From contig JBBQRS010000015.1 in assembly GCA_038214535.1 (NCBI GenBank), positions 1-58,225 of the forward strand: a stretch of 58,225 nucleotides of DNA. Direction: 5' to 3'. The DNA is from JBBQRS01 sp038214535. Its GTDB lineage: Bacteria > Chloroflexota > Anaerolineae > CG2-30-64-16. This document shows, in pieces, positions 40,806 to 49,281 of this stretch. The translations under genes were made by a program, and so were the position numbers. The notes below the pieces were generated by a model. The model made no database searches, was not told where the DNA came from, and saw only the letters and a list, made by a program, of their open reading frames with translations. Position 1 is the first letter of the stretch. Every line of letters begins with the position of its first letter.

Positions 40806-43313
40806 ATGACACAGCAGCACATCTCACTCAACGGCGACTGGCGGATGGCCTGGTATGACGGGCAGCGCGGACACCTGCGCGAGCGCCTCATCGGGGCCGA
40901 CGCCGACCTCACCCACACCTACCCGGCGCAGGTTCCCGGCTCGGTGCATCTCGACCTGATCCGCGCGGGGCTGCTGGCCGAGCCGACCGAGGGGCTGGAT
41001 CACCTGGCGGCGCGCTGGGTGCAGGAAGCGATCTGGCTCTACCGGCGGACGTTCGACGCGCCCGCGCTTGCGCCCGGCGAGCGCGCCTGGCTGAACTTCG
41101 GCCGGCTCGAACTGGCCGCGACGATCTACCTCAACGGCGTGGAGGTGGGGCGGCACGCGAACGCGTTCTACCCCTGTCGCGTGGACGTGACCGACACGCT
41201 GCTCGAGGGCGAGAACGTGCTGCTGGTCGTGATCGAGGCGGGGCTGTTCTACGCGTCGCAGCGGCCCAGCGTGGGCTACGGGATGCACATGGATCAGGAG
41301 CTGGCGCGGCGCAACTGGCTGCGCACCGTGCAGTCCTCGTTCGGGTGGGACTGGTCTACGCTGCTGCTGAACGTGGGGATCACCGAGGATGTGACGCTGG
41401 AGATCGCGGCGGGCGTGCGCTATGACCGGATGGTCGCGCTGGCGACGGTGAGCGACGACCTGCGGACCGGCCACGTGACGGCGCGCATTTTCGCGGAGGG
41501 GCTGACGGACGCCGCGCAGGAGGGGAAGCTAATTGTAGATGTGGGCGACCTGAGCGTCGAGGTTCCCGTCACTATCCAACCGGGCGCAAACCGGCTGGCG
41601 GCGACGGTGGACGTGCCGAACCCCGAATTGTGGTGGCCGGTGGGCCACGGCGCGCAGCCGCTACACACGGTGCGGGCAACACTGGTGGTCGGCGATGAAG
41701 AGGTCGCAGAGGATACGCGCAAAGTCGGCTTCCGGCGCGTGCGCATCAACCAGGAGCCGCACCCCGAAGGCGGCAATTACTTCATCATCGAGGTCAATAA
41801 TAAGCCGATTTTCTGCAAGGGCGCGAACTTCGTCCCGGCAGACATGCTGACGGCGCGCCTCGATCACGACCGCTATGCGACGCTGGTGGACCGCGCGATC
41901 GAGCTCAACTTCAACCTGTTGCGCATCTGGGGCGGCGGGCTGTATGAGAGCGACGCGTTCTATGAGGAGTGCGACGCGCGCGGCGTGCTGGTGTGGCAGG
42001 AGTTCATCTTCGCGTGCGCCAAATATCCGGCCACCGACCCCGACTTCCTGGCCGACGTGAAGCTGGAGGCGCGGCATCAGACGCGGCGGCTGGCGCATCA
42101 TCCCAGCCTGATCGTGTGGTGTGGCAACAACGAGATGGAGGAGGGCAACTACCACTGGGGCTACGAGAAGGGCGTGGCGCACCCCGACTATGCGCTGTTC
42201 CACATGGTGCTGCCGATCATCCTGAAGGAAGAGGATGGCACGCGGTATTACCAGCCTTCTTCGCCCTTCTCACCCGACCTCGAGTCGCCGCGGCGCGACG
42301 ATATGGGCGATCAGCATCCGTGGACGGTGGGTTTCCGCAACACGGAGTTCCGCGACTATCGCGCCATGATCTCGCGCTTCCCGAACGAGGGCGGCATCCT
42401 GGGGCCGACCGCGCTGCCCACCGTGCTGGCCTGTCTGCCGCCGGGCCGCGGGGCCGACACGCCGCTCGATTTTGTGAACGACAAGCCGCTGCTGCTGGCG
42501 TGGGATCAGCACGACAACGGCATCGCCTCCGGCGGCGAATATATCTTCCCGGACGAGATGCTGCACCGCTGGCTGGGCCGCGACATTACCGAGTTCACCG
42601 TCGCGGAGTGGGTCTACTGGGGCGGCGTGGTGCAGGGCGAGGGGCTGACCGAATACATCCGCAACTTCCGCCGCCGGATGTTCAGCACCGCGTCGGCGAT
42701 CTTCTGGATGTACAACGACTGCTGGCCCGCCGTACGCTCGTGGACGGTGGTGGATTACTATCTGCGCCGGACGCCCAGCTTCCACCCGGTGCGCCGCGCG
42801 TGTAAGCCTTTGGCCGTCGCCATCGCCGTCGAGGATGGGAAAGTCAAAATCTTCGGCGTCAACGAGGGGCCGGCGTGGGCGGGCGACGTGCGCTACGGGC
42901 TGTTTGCGCTCGCGGGCGGCTATCCGGTGGATGCGACGCGCGCCGTGGAGTTGCCCGCGAACGCCTCGACCCTGCTGGCCGAGTTCGACGCGGCGGAGTG
43001 GGCGCAGTTGGGCGAGACGACGCACGCTGCGTTCGCCATCCTGTCGCGCGACGGGGCGGAAGTGGCGCGCGACCGGCTCTTCATGCCCTACTTCAAGGAG
43101 ATGGTCTGGCCGGTGGCTGAGGTCACGGTGCGCCAGGAAGGGGGCAAGGCCATCTTCGAGAGCGACGCCTTCGCGTGGCGCGTCTGCCTCGACCTTGACG
43201 GTGATACGCGCCTGCCCGACAACTTCTTCGACATCTTCCCCGGCGTGCCCACGGTGCTGGAATGGCCGGATGCGCTGGGCGAGCCGAAGATCGTGAAAGT
43301 GGCGAACGGGTAA
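40806..43313 (+). CDS. Beta-mannosidase, glycoside hydrolase family 2 (copy 1)
   Basis: 835 aa. GGAGG lies upstream of ATG 40806. GH2 layout: sugar-binding jelly-roll (1-190), immunoglobulin-like domain (about 195-300), TIM barrel (about 305-620), C-terminal beta domains. Acid/base Glu443 in VWCGNNEMEEGNYHWG; the likely nucleophile is Glu528 in RFPNEGGILGPTALPT. FEVCDARGVLVWQEF-type barrel sequence (YEECDARGVLVWQEFIFACA) is typical of beta-mannosidases. No signal peptide, so it probably acts on imported disaccharides. It is the last gene of the sugar operon and faces a paralogue. Confidence 0.92.
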   Translation: MTQQHISLNGDWRMAWYDGQRGHLRERLIGADADLTHTYPAQVPGSVHLDLIRAGLLAEPTEGLDHLAARWVQEAIWLYRRTFDAPALAPGERAWLNFGRLELAATIYLNGVEVGRHANAFYPCRVDVTDTLLEGENVLLVVIEAGLFYASQRPSVGYGMHMDQELARRNWLRTVQSSFGWDWSTLLLNVGITEDVTLEIAAGVRYDRMVALATVSDDLRTGHVTARIFAEGLTDAAQEGKLIVDVGDLSVEVPVTIQPGANRLAATVDVPNPELWWPVGHGAQPLHTVRATLVVGDEEVAEDTRKVGFRRVRINQEPHPEGGNYFIIEVNNKPIFCKGANFVPADMLTARLDHDRYATLVDRAIELNFNLLRIWGGGLYESDAFYEECDARGVLVWQEFIFACAKYPATDPDFLADVKLEARHQTRRLAHHPSLIVWCGNNEMEEGNYHWGYEKGVAHPDYALFHMVLPIILKEEDGTRYYQPSSPFSPDLESPRRDDMGDQHPWTVGFRNTEFRDYRAMISRFPNEGGILGPTALPTVLACLPPGRGADTPLDFVNDKPLLLAWDQHDNGIASGGEYIFPDEMLHRWLGRDITEFTVAEWVYWGGVVQGEGLTEYIRNFRRRMFSTASAIFWMYNDCWPAVRSWTVVDYYLRRTPSFHPVRRACKPLAVAIAVEDGKVKIFGVNEGPAWAGDVRYGLFALAGGYPVDATRAVELPANASTLLAEFDAAEWAQLGETTHAAFAILSRDGAEVARDRLFMPYFKEMVWPVAEVTVRQEGGKAIFESDAFAWRVCLDLDGDTRLPDNFFDIFPGVPTVLEWPDALGEPKIVKVANG

Positions 43314-43319
43314 AAAACC

Positions 43320-43610
43320 AGCCACGAATTTCACAAATTATACGAATTGATAGAAGTTGAATCTATATAATTCGTGTCAATTCGTGAAATTCGTGGCTTT
43401 CGGGAAGGCAGAGGACAGAGATCAGCGCGCCGGGCCACAGGGCGAGGCGACCTCGCCCCTACATGATACGATGTGTTGTTTCCGTAGGGGCGGGGAGACC
43501 CCGCCCCTACGGGTTGCCGCCAAGAATTCCCGATGTGGGCGCACCTCAGGCCCGGAGTCACCCCACCCATCCACCATCGGCCATCCGCCATCCGCTATCT
43601 GCTATCCGCC
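43320..43610. repeat. Intergenic repeats between convergent beta-mannosidase genes
   Basis: CAGCCACGAATTTCACAAAT / GTGAAATTCGTGGCT inverted repeat (43319-43398); GGGCGAGG-CGA-CCTCGCCC (43440-43458); CCGTAGGGGCGGGG-AGA-CCCCGCCCCTACGG (43482-43512); and short CCATCCGCCATCCGCTATC units (about 43571-43618) that run into the end of the second mannosidase gene. No gene is visible. Confidence 0.85.
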
Positions 43611-43611
43611 A

Positions 43612-46164
43612 TCAGCCATTCCCCACATTGAGCACGCGCGGCGCGCCCAGCGCGGTGGGCCAATCGAGCACCGTGGGGACGCCGGGCAGGATGTCGAAGA
43701 AGTTGTCGGGCAAGGCCCGCTCGCCGTCCAGGTCGAGGCAGACACGCCAGGCGAAGACGTCGCTCTCGAAGATCGCCTTATCGCCCTCATGCCGCACGCG
43801 CACCTCGGCCCACGGCCACGCCATTTCCTTATAATAGGTGGGGAAGTAGACATCCTGACCCACCGTCCGCCCATCGCGGCTGAGCAGCGCAAACGGGATG
43901 TGCGTCGTCTGCCCCAGCGCCTCCCACACGGCCACCTCGAGCTCGGCCAACAGCGTAGAACTGTTGGCGGCCAACGTCACGGCGCGCGTCGCATCCACCG
44001 GGTAACCGCCCGTCAGCGCGACGAAGCCGTAGCGCAGCTCACCCGTCCACGCCGGCCCCTCGTTGACGCCGAACACCTTTACTTTGTCGTCCTGGACAGC
44101 CAGGAACACGGCCACCGGCGCAAACGCCCGCCGCACCGGGTGGAAGCTGGGCGTCCGCCGCAGATAGTAATCCACGATGGTCCACGAGCGGATGGCGGGC
44201 CAGCAGTCATTGTACATCCAGAAGATGGCCGCCGCGCTGCTGAACATCCGGCGGCGGAAGTTGCGGATGTATTCGTGGAAGCCCATCCCCTGCACCAACC
44301 CGGCCCAGTAGACGAACTCGGCCACCGTCATCTCCAGCACCGAACGGCCCAGCCACTTCTCGATCATCCGGTTCTTGGCCGATGACACGCCGCCGAAGGT
44401 CGAGGCGTTCTCGTGGGTATCCCACGCCAGCGCGCGCAGCGCCTCGCCGGGCGCGCCTCCGCCTGTCTTGTAGCCCTGCGGGAAGGCCGGCGCCTGAGGA
44501 TCGCGCTGCCCCTCCGGTAAACAGGAAAGCACCGTGGGCAGCGCCGTCGGCCCCAGCACACCGCCCTCGTTCGGGAAGCGCGAGATCAACGCGCGGTACT
44601 CGTGGAACTCCGTGTTGAGATCGCTGATCGCCCAGGGGTGCTGGTCACCCATGTCGGCGCGGCGCGGCGATTCGAGGTCGGGCGAATAGGGCGAGCTGGG
44701 CTGATAGTAGCGCGTGCCGTCCTCTTCCTTCAGGATGATCGGCAGCACCATGTGGAACAGCGCATAATCGGGATGGGCGACGCCCTGTTCGTAGCCCCAG
44801 TGATAGTTGCCCTCTTCCATTTCGTTGTTGCCACACCAGACGATGAGGCTGGGGTGATGCGCCAGCCGCCGCACCTGATAACGCGCCTCGCGTTTGACGT
44901 CGGCCAGGAACGCCGGGTCAGTGGTGGGATACTTGGCGCAGGCGAAGATGAACTCCTGCCACATCAGCACGCCGCGCGCGTCGCAAATCTCATACAGGTC
45001 GTCGCTCTCGTAGACGCCGCCGCCCCACACGCGCAGCAGGTTGAAGTTGGCCTCCAGCGCGCGGTCTACCAGCGTTTCATAGCGCGCCCGGTCGAGCCGC
45101 GCGGGGATCATGTCCTCCGGCACGAGGTTGCCGCCCTTGCAGAAGATTTTTTTGTGATTGACTTCGATAATAAAATAGTTGCCGGCCTCGGGGTGCGGTT
45201 CCTGATTCACGCGCACATGCCGAAATCCGACCCGCCGTGCATCCTCCGCGACGACCGCGCCGCTCACCGTTAAGGTCGCGCGCACGGTATAGCGCGGTTG
45301 CGCACCGTGCCCGGCCGGCCACCATAGTTCGGGGTTCGCCACATCCAGCGTCGCCTCCAGCCGGTTTGCGCCCGGTTGGATCGTCACGGGAACTTCAACG
45401 CTCAGACCCGCCTGGTTTGGCGAACCTGCCACGTCTACAATCAGTGCGCCTTCCTGCGGCGAATCCGCCAGACCTTCCACAAACACGCGCGCGGTCACGC
45501 GTCCACTTCGCAAGTCGTCGCTCACCGTCGCCAGGGCGACCAGCCGGTCAACGCGCACGCCGGCAGCGATCTCCAACGCCACGTCGCCGCTGATCCCCAC
45601 GTTGAGCAGCCGGGTAGACCAGTCCCACTCGAACGAGGATTGCACCGTGCGCAACCAGACCCGCTTGGTCAGCTTGCAATCGTAGTGCATCCCGTAACCC
45701 TCGGAGGGCCGCTCGCTGGCATGGAACAGCCCCGCCTCCACGCCGATGACCAGGACGTTCTCGCCCGCGCACAGGTGGTCTGTTATGTCAATTTGACAGG
45801 GATAGAACGCGTTAGCGTGCCGTCCCACCTCCTCACCGTTGAGATAGATCACCGCGGCGAGTTCCAGCCGGTCGAAGGTGAGCCAGGCGCGTTCGCCGGA
45901 CGCGAGGGCCGGGGCGTCGAACGCCCGGCGGTAGAACCAGACCATCTCCTCGACCCAGCGCGCGGCCAGCGCGTTGACGCCGGTCGCGGGGTCGCCGATC
46001 ACCCCGGCGCGCACCAGGTCGAGATGCACCTCGCCCGGAACCTGCGCGGGCAGCCGAAAATGCGCGTCGGGCAGGCCCGCGAGGGCGCGATCGGGTTGCG
46101 TCCCGCGCTGTCCGTCATACCACGCCAGTTGCCACGTCCCGTCCAGATCAATGCGTCGCTGCAT
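43612..46164 (-). CDS. Beta-mannosidase, glycoside hydrolase family 2 (copy 2)
   Basis: 850 aa from ATG 46164 with AAGGAGG six bases away from the start. The frame is open to 46239 without support. Same domain order as copy 1 and clearly paralogous over its length (WYDGQRG, YLNGEEVGRHANAFYPC, TVQSSFEWDWSTRLLNVGIS). Acid/base Glu448 in VWCGNNEMEEGN, likely nucleophile Glu533 in RFPNEGGVLG. The insertion after the nucleophile differs (EGQRDPQAPAFPQGYKTGGG), which might change substrate choice. Opposite strand, convergent with copy 1. The TGA stop begins a tandem GGCGGATAGCAGATAGCGGA-type repeat. Confidence 0.92.
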   Translation of the reverse strand: MQRRIDLDGTWQLAWYDGQRGTQPDRALAGLPDAHFRLPAQVPGEVHLDLVRAGVIGDPATGVNALAARWVEEMVWFYRRAFDAPALASGERAWLTFDRLELAAVIYLNGEEVGRHANAFYPCQIDITDHLCAGENVLVIGVEAGLFHASERPSEGYGMHYDCKLTKRVWLRTVQSSFEWDWSTRLLNVGISGDVALEIAAGVRVDRLVALATVSDDLRSGRVTARVFVEGLADSPQEGALIVDVAGSPNQAGLSVEVPVTIQPGANRLEATLDVANPELWWPAGHGAQPRYTVRATLTVSGAVVAEDARRVGFRHVRVNQEPHPEAGNYFIIEVNHKKIFCKGGNLVPEDMIPARLDRARYETLVDRALEANFNLLRVWGGGVYESDDLYEICDARGVLMWQEFIFACAKYPTTDPAFLADVKREARYQVRRLAHHPSLIVWCGNNEMEEGNYHWGYEQGVAHPDYALFHMVLPIILKEEDGTRYYQPSSPYSPDLESPRRADMGDQHPWAISDLNTEFHEYRALISRFPNEGGVLGPTALPTVLSCLPEGQRDPQAPAFPQGYKTGGGAPGEALRALAWDTHENASTFGGVSSAKNRMIEKWLGRSVLEMTVAEFVYWAGLVQGMGFHEYIRNFRRRMFSSAAAIFWMYNDCWPAIRSWTIVDYYLRRTPSFHPVRRAFAPVAVFLAVQDDKVKVFGVNEGPAWTGELRYGFVALTGGYPVDATRAVTLAANSSTLLAELEVAVWEALGQTTHIPFALLSRDGRTVGQDVYFPTYYKEMAWPWAEVRVRHEGDKAIFESDVFAWRVCLDLDGERALPDNFFDILPGVPTVLDWPTALGAPRVLNVGNG

Positions 46165-46317
46165 GGTGTGCCTCCTTGGCTTTTCAATGACGAAATGAGA
46201 ATTAGGAATTACGAACCAATCGCGGACTGCGCACGCCACGAGTTGGCGTCAGATGCGCCGCGCGCCCGTGAATTATCTCATTATACCACGCCGCAAACCC
46301 GGTTCCTCTGCAATATT

Positions 46318-46387
46318 GGAGTGGAGGCTTCAGCCGGTTTTTGCGGCAATAGGCGTCATGGATGCGACCGGCTGAAGCCTCGACTCC
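46318..46387. repeat. GAGGCTTCAGCCGGT inverted repeat
   Basis: GGAGTGGAGGCTTCAGCCGG (46318) pairs with ACCGGCTGAAGCCTCGACTC (46367 onward), with one mismatch. A half-copy AAACCCGGTTCC lies at about 46296. Related to the inner stems of the nested palindromes. The rest of 46165-46648 contains element copy C and no gene. Confidence 0.85.
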
Positions 46388-46502
46388 AGGCGCATTTGGA
46401 CTTCCTGTGCAGTAGCGGGGATCTGGTCTGCACGATATGGCAATTAACGTTACACACATCGCCCGGCGACGGGCGTACGATACGCGCGTCGGTGCTTGGA
46501 AT

Positions 46503-46620
46503 CTATCTACAAACTGCGCATCCCGCTCCTTTGTAGTAACGGCTTTAGCCGTTGGGGCGTACGACAACGGCTAAAGCCGTTACTACAAAGTGGCCGGTGA
46601 TCTGGGAATATGCGGATGGA
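46503..46620. repeat. Nested palindromic element, copy C
   Basis: The inner stem has 25-26 pairs (46529-46553 with 46565-46590; TAGTAACGGCTTTAGCCGTT). Outer sequences CTATCTACAAACTGCGCA on the left and TATGCGGATGGATTCTT on the right are decayed versions of copy A's ends and flank. It sits 29 bases upstream of the next ATG, again in a divergent gap. Confidence 0.8.
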
Positions 46621-46648
46621 TTCTTATTGATCGAACAGGAGGTTTGCG

Positions 46649-47584
46649 ATGAAGATACAGAGACTGGGTTTAGGGCTCGTCCTGCTGTTGACGGGCGTCT
46701 TCTGGGCGGGCGGCCACGCCGAGCCGGTGAACGCCGCGCCCGCCACGGAGCTTCGCGCGGCTCCCGCGCAGAGCGAGATCATCTACACGGTGCAGCGCGG
46801 CGATACGCTGGCGGGGATCGCCCGCCGCTATCACACCAGTGTGGCGACGCTGATGCAGCTCAACCACATCATCAACCCCGATCGGATTTACGTGGGCCAG
46901 CGCCTGCGCATCCCTGCGGCGGGCGGGACGGGCTACACCCGCATCTCATTTCCGCCCGGCGGATCGGCGGCCACCGTCACGAGCAGGGTGACGGCCCCCG
47001 GTCGCGCCTGTTACACGGTCGCGGCGCGCGCCGGGCAACAGATGGCGGTGCAAATCACCTCGCCGGGCAACGCCGCGAATTTCCTGGTGAGCGCCGTGGA
47101 CATCAACGCCATCGGCGGCTTCCCGCTCAAGCGGCTGGAGAGCGAAGCGCGCACCTGGACGGGGACGCTGCCCGCGACCACCGACTACCTGATCTGCGTG
47201 GCGACGGCGGTCGGCTCCACCACTTACAGCCTGACGGTCACCATCCCGCCGACCGCGTCGCCGTCGCCTGCACCGCGGCGTGTCCACTTCCCCGCGGGCG
47301 GCACGTCGGCCACGCTGACCGGACAAGTCGCGGGCGCGGGGTTGTCTTGCTATATCCTGGGGGCGCGGGCCAACCAGCTCATGACGGTGCAGGTCACGTC
47401 GCCGGGCAATGCCGCCGGCTTCTCGCTGGTGGGGGCCGACGGCTCGCCCCTCAAGCGGATGTCCGTGGGCGGGCCGTCCTTCAGCGGTCGCCTGCCCGCC
47501 ACGCAGGACTACACGATCTGCGTCGGCCTGCCCACCGGCGCGGGCGCGGTGAACTACACCCTCTTCGTCGCGATCACCAACTGA
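46649..47584 (+). CDS. Secreted LysM protein with two PPC-like domains
   Basis: 311 aa. AGGAGG lies upstream of ATG 46649. Signal peptide MKIQRLGLGLVLLLTGVFWA (cleavage near VNA-AP). LysM domain at about 44-88 (YTVQRGDTLAGIARRYHTSV, INPDRIYVGQRLRIP). Two related beta domains follow, about 95-200 and 212-308, each with F-P-x-G-G-x-x-A-T-x-T, a Cys, Q-x-T-S-P-G-N-A-A and L-P-A-T-x-D-Y-x-I-C-V. The LysM part should bind peptidoglycan or chitin-like glycans; the beta domains resemble pre-peptidase C or lysozyme-inhibitor-like modules. Extracellular or wall-associated. Confidence 0.85.
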   Translation: MKIQRLGLGLVLLLTGVFWAGGHAEPVNAAPATELRAAPAQSEIIYTVQRGDTLAGIARRYHTSVATLMQLNHIINPDRIYVGQRLRIPAAGGTGYTRISFPPGGSAATVTSRVTAPGRACYTVAARAGQQMAVQITSPGNAANFLVSAVDINAIGGFPLKRLESEARTWTGTLPATTDYLICVATAVGSTTYSLTVTIPPTASPSPAPRRVHFPAGGTSATLTGQVAGAGLSCYILGARANQLMTVQVTSPGNAAGFSLVGADGSPLKRMSVGGPSFSGRLPATQDYTICVGLPTGAGAVNYTLFVAITN

Positions 47585-47601
47585 TTTGCGCACATCCCAC
47601 G

Positions 47602-47647
47602 GTTCGTAGCGCGCTCGCCAAAGCGCCCTGACGGGCGCACTACGAAC
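47602..47647. repeat. GTTCGTAGYGCGC inverted repeat
   Basis: GTTCGTAGCGCGC (47602-47614) and GCGCACTACGAAC (47635-47647), one mismatch. Same family as 2440-2467 and 7388-7430. Confidence 0.8.
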
Positions 47648-47766
47648 GGGATGGCCCGCTTCATCACCCGCGCACACCGCGTTCACAGCTTCTTCACACT
47701 CCCCTGCTAGACTGAGGATGTCGCCGGTGAACGAGCCGGCAAATGCAAATCACAGGAGAGTGACCG

Positions 47767-48330
47767 ATGAAAAAGACATGGATGCGCCAGATTGCGCTGG
47801 GCGCGGTGGTGATGGCGCTGGCAATCCCCATGACCGTGGGCGCGGCGGCGCTGGATGGGCGCGGGCCGGGCGGCGGGAGCCGTCAGAATAATGTGGGCAC
47901 TATGGGCAGCATGAGTCGCACCGCGACGGCGACCGCACCGCTGGACGCCGCCGAGCAGGCCGCGCTGGAGCGGGCCGTGCTGGAGGAATACGGCGCGCTG
48001 AACCTCTACAATGCCGTGCTGGATCAATACCCGGGCGCGTTCCCGTTCAGTCGCATCGTCCGCGCTGAAGGACAACACGTCAACGCCCTGCTGCGCGTCG
48101 CGGATCGCTACGGCGTGGACACGCCGACGAACCCCGGCCTCACCGTGCCCCCGACCTTCGCGACGCTGCAAGATGCCTGCGCCGCGGGCGTGGCCGCCGA
48201 GATCGCCGACGCGGCACTCTATGACGATCTGCTCGTGGTGACGGATAACCCCGACGTAGTGCGGGTCTACGAGAACCTGCAAACCGCGTCGCTCAACAGC
48301 CACCTTCCCGCCTTCCAGGCCTGCGACTGA
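47767..48330 (+). CDS. DUF2202 ferritin-like secreted protein
   Basis: 187 aa. AGGAGAG lies upstream of ATG 47767. Signal peptide MKKTWMRQIALGAVVMALAI, cleavage near VGAAA. A four-helix ferritin-like domain follows: ALERAVLEEYGALNLYNAVL (Glu residues), IVRAEGQHVNALLRVADRYG (Glu and His, the E-x-x-H di-iron motif), GVAAEIADAALYDDLL and ENLQTASLNSHLPAFQAC. The pattern matches DUF2202. It probably binds metal; the physiological role in the family is unclear. Confidence 0.85.
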   Translation: MKKTWMRQIALGAVVMALAIPMTVGAAALDGRGPGGGSRQNNVGTMGSMSRTATATAPLDAAEQAALERAVLEEYGALNLYNAVLDQYPGAFPFSRIVRAEGQHVNALLRVADRYGVDTPTNPGLTVPPTFATLQDACAAGVAAEIADAALYDDLLVVTDNPDVVRVYENLQTASLNSHLPAFQACD

Positions 48331-48375
48331 ACGCCGACCCTGAAACCGCAGCGGAGCCGCGGAGAAATTAAAGAA

Positions 48376-48518
48376 GACAGGATTTACCGGACTTACAGGA
48401 TGGCATCCTTCAAATCCTGTCAATCTTGTAAATCCTGTCCGTTCATCTTCAGCACGCGGAGACGCGGAGGGCGCGGAGAAAAGAAAAGTATCCTCCGCGT
48501 TCTCCGCGCCTCCGCGTG
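48376..48518. repeat. Two adjacent inverted repeats
   Basis: GACAGGATTTACCGGACTTA / TCTTGTAAATCCTGTC (48376-48439), then CACGCGGAGACGCGGAGG / CCTCCGCGTG (48453-48518). The second ends ten bases before the 3' end of the convergent LysM gene. Confidence 0.85.
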
Positions 48519-48528
48519 ATCTCCCCGC

Positions 48529-48978
48529 TTAGCGCGGCGTGCCGGGCCAGGGGATGCACAGCCGCTGGCCGACGTGAATCACGTTCACGTTCTGGATGCC
48601 GTTGTTCTTCGCCAGGCTTGCGACCGTCACCCCGTATTTGCGGGCGATGGCCGCCAGCGTGTCGCCGCGCTGCACCGTGATCTTGGTGCGACAGGTGGGG
48701 CCGGGCGGCGGCTGCACCGGCGGCGTGTCGAACTTCGGAATCCACAGCCACGTCCCCGCCCAGATGCGGTTGATGTTCACCAGCCCGTTCGCCCCGGAGA
48801 TCGCGTCCATCGGGACGCCGGTCTTGCGGGCGATGGCGGCCAGGGTGTCGCCGTGCTTCACCTGATACCAATAGCCGCCCGGCGCACCGCCCGGAGCCGG
48901 GGTCGCCGCCAGCGCCGCGGCCGGCGCGGCCAGCATGACGGCCAGGACACAGAGGACCAAAATCATCTTCACACGCAT
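48529..48978 (-). CDS. Secreted protein with two LysM domains
   Basis: 149 aa from ATG 48978, the second of two adjacent ATGs, with AGGAGG at six-base spacing. Signal peptide MRVKMILVLCVLAVMLAAPA. LysM 1 at about 35-80 (YQVKHGDTLAAIARKTGVPM, NINRIWAGTWLWIP) and LysM 2 at about 100-145 (ITVQRGDTLAAIARKYGVTV, VNVIHVGQRLCIP). A short Pro-rich linker separates them. There is no catalytic domain, so the protein probably binds the cell wall. With the LysM-PPC protein it forms a small wall-associated gene group. Confidence 0.9.
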   Translation of the reverse strand: MRVKMILVLCVLAVMLAAPAAALAATPAPGGAPGGYWYQVKHGDTLAAIARKTGVPMDAISGANGLVNINRIWAGTWLWIPKFDTPPVQPPPGPTCRTKITVQRGDTLAAIARKYGVTVASLAKNNGIQNVNVIHVGQRLCIPWPGTPR

Positions 48979-49075
48979 CATAGACCTCCTCGTCAATGCG
49001 CGAACCTCAAGGGCCGGACGCGGCCGGAGCGCGTCCCGTGTATATTCTCGCGCCATCCATGCCGCGTGTCAACAG

Positions 49076-49280
49076 GAGCGGAGGGGCGGAGGGGCGGAGG
49101 AGAGTGGACCGGCCTGGTTCCCTCGCCCCCTGGCAGCCATTGTCCCCGGTAATCCGGGGAGGGTCAGGGTGAGGGTGTTGGCCGACACGGATGGGTAACG
49201 CGGCCCCCGCGCCCGTTCGCATCTGAGGATGCTTACTCCTCCGCCCCTCCGCCCCTCTGCTCCTCCGCCCCTCCGCGTCC
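49076..49280. repeat. Composite intergenic repeat block R3
   Basis: AGGAGCGGAGGGGCGGAGGG on the left, then TCCCTCGCCCCCTGGCAGCC, TTGTCCCCGGTAATCCGGGG, and CGTTCGCATCTGAGGATGCT (49215-49234), then CCTCCGCCCCTCTGCTCCTC on the right. Same order of parts as R1 and R2. The right arm overlaps the 3' end of the RIO kinase gene. Confidence 0.85.
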
Positions 49281-49281
49281 T

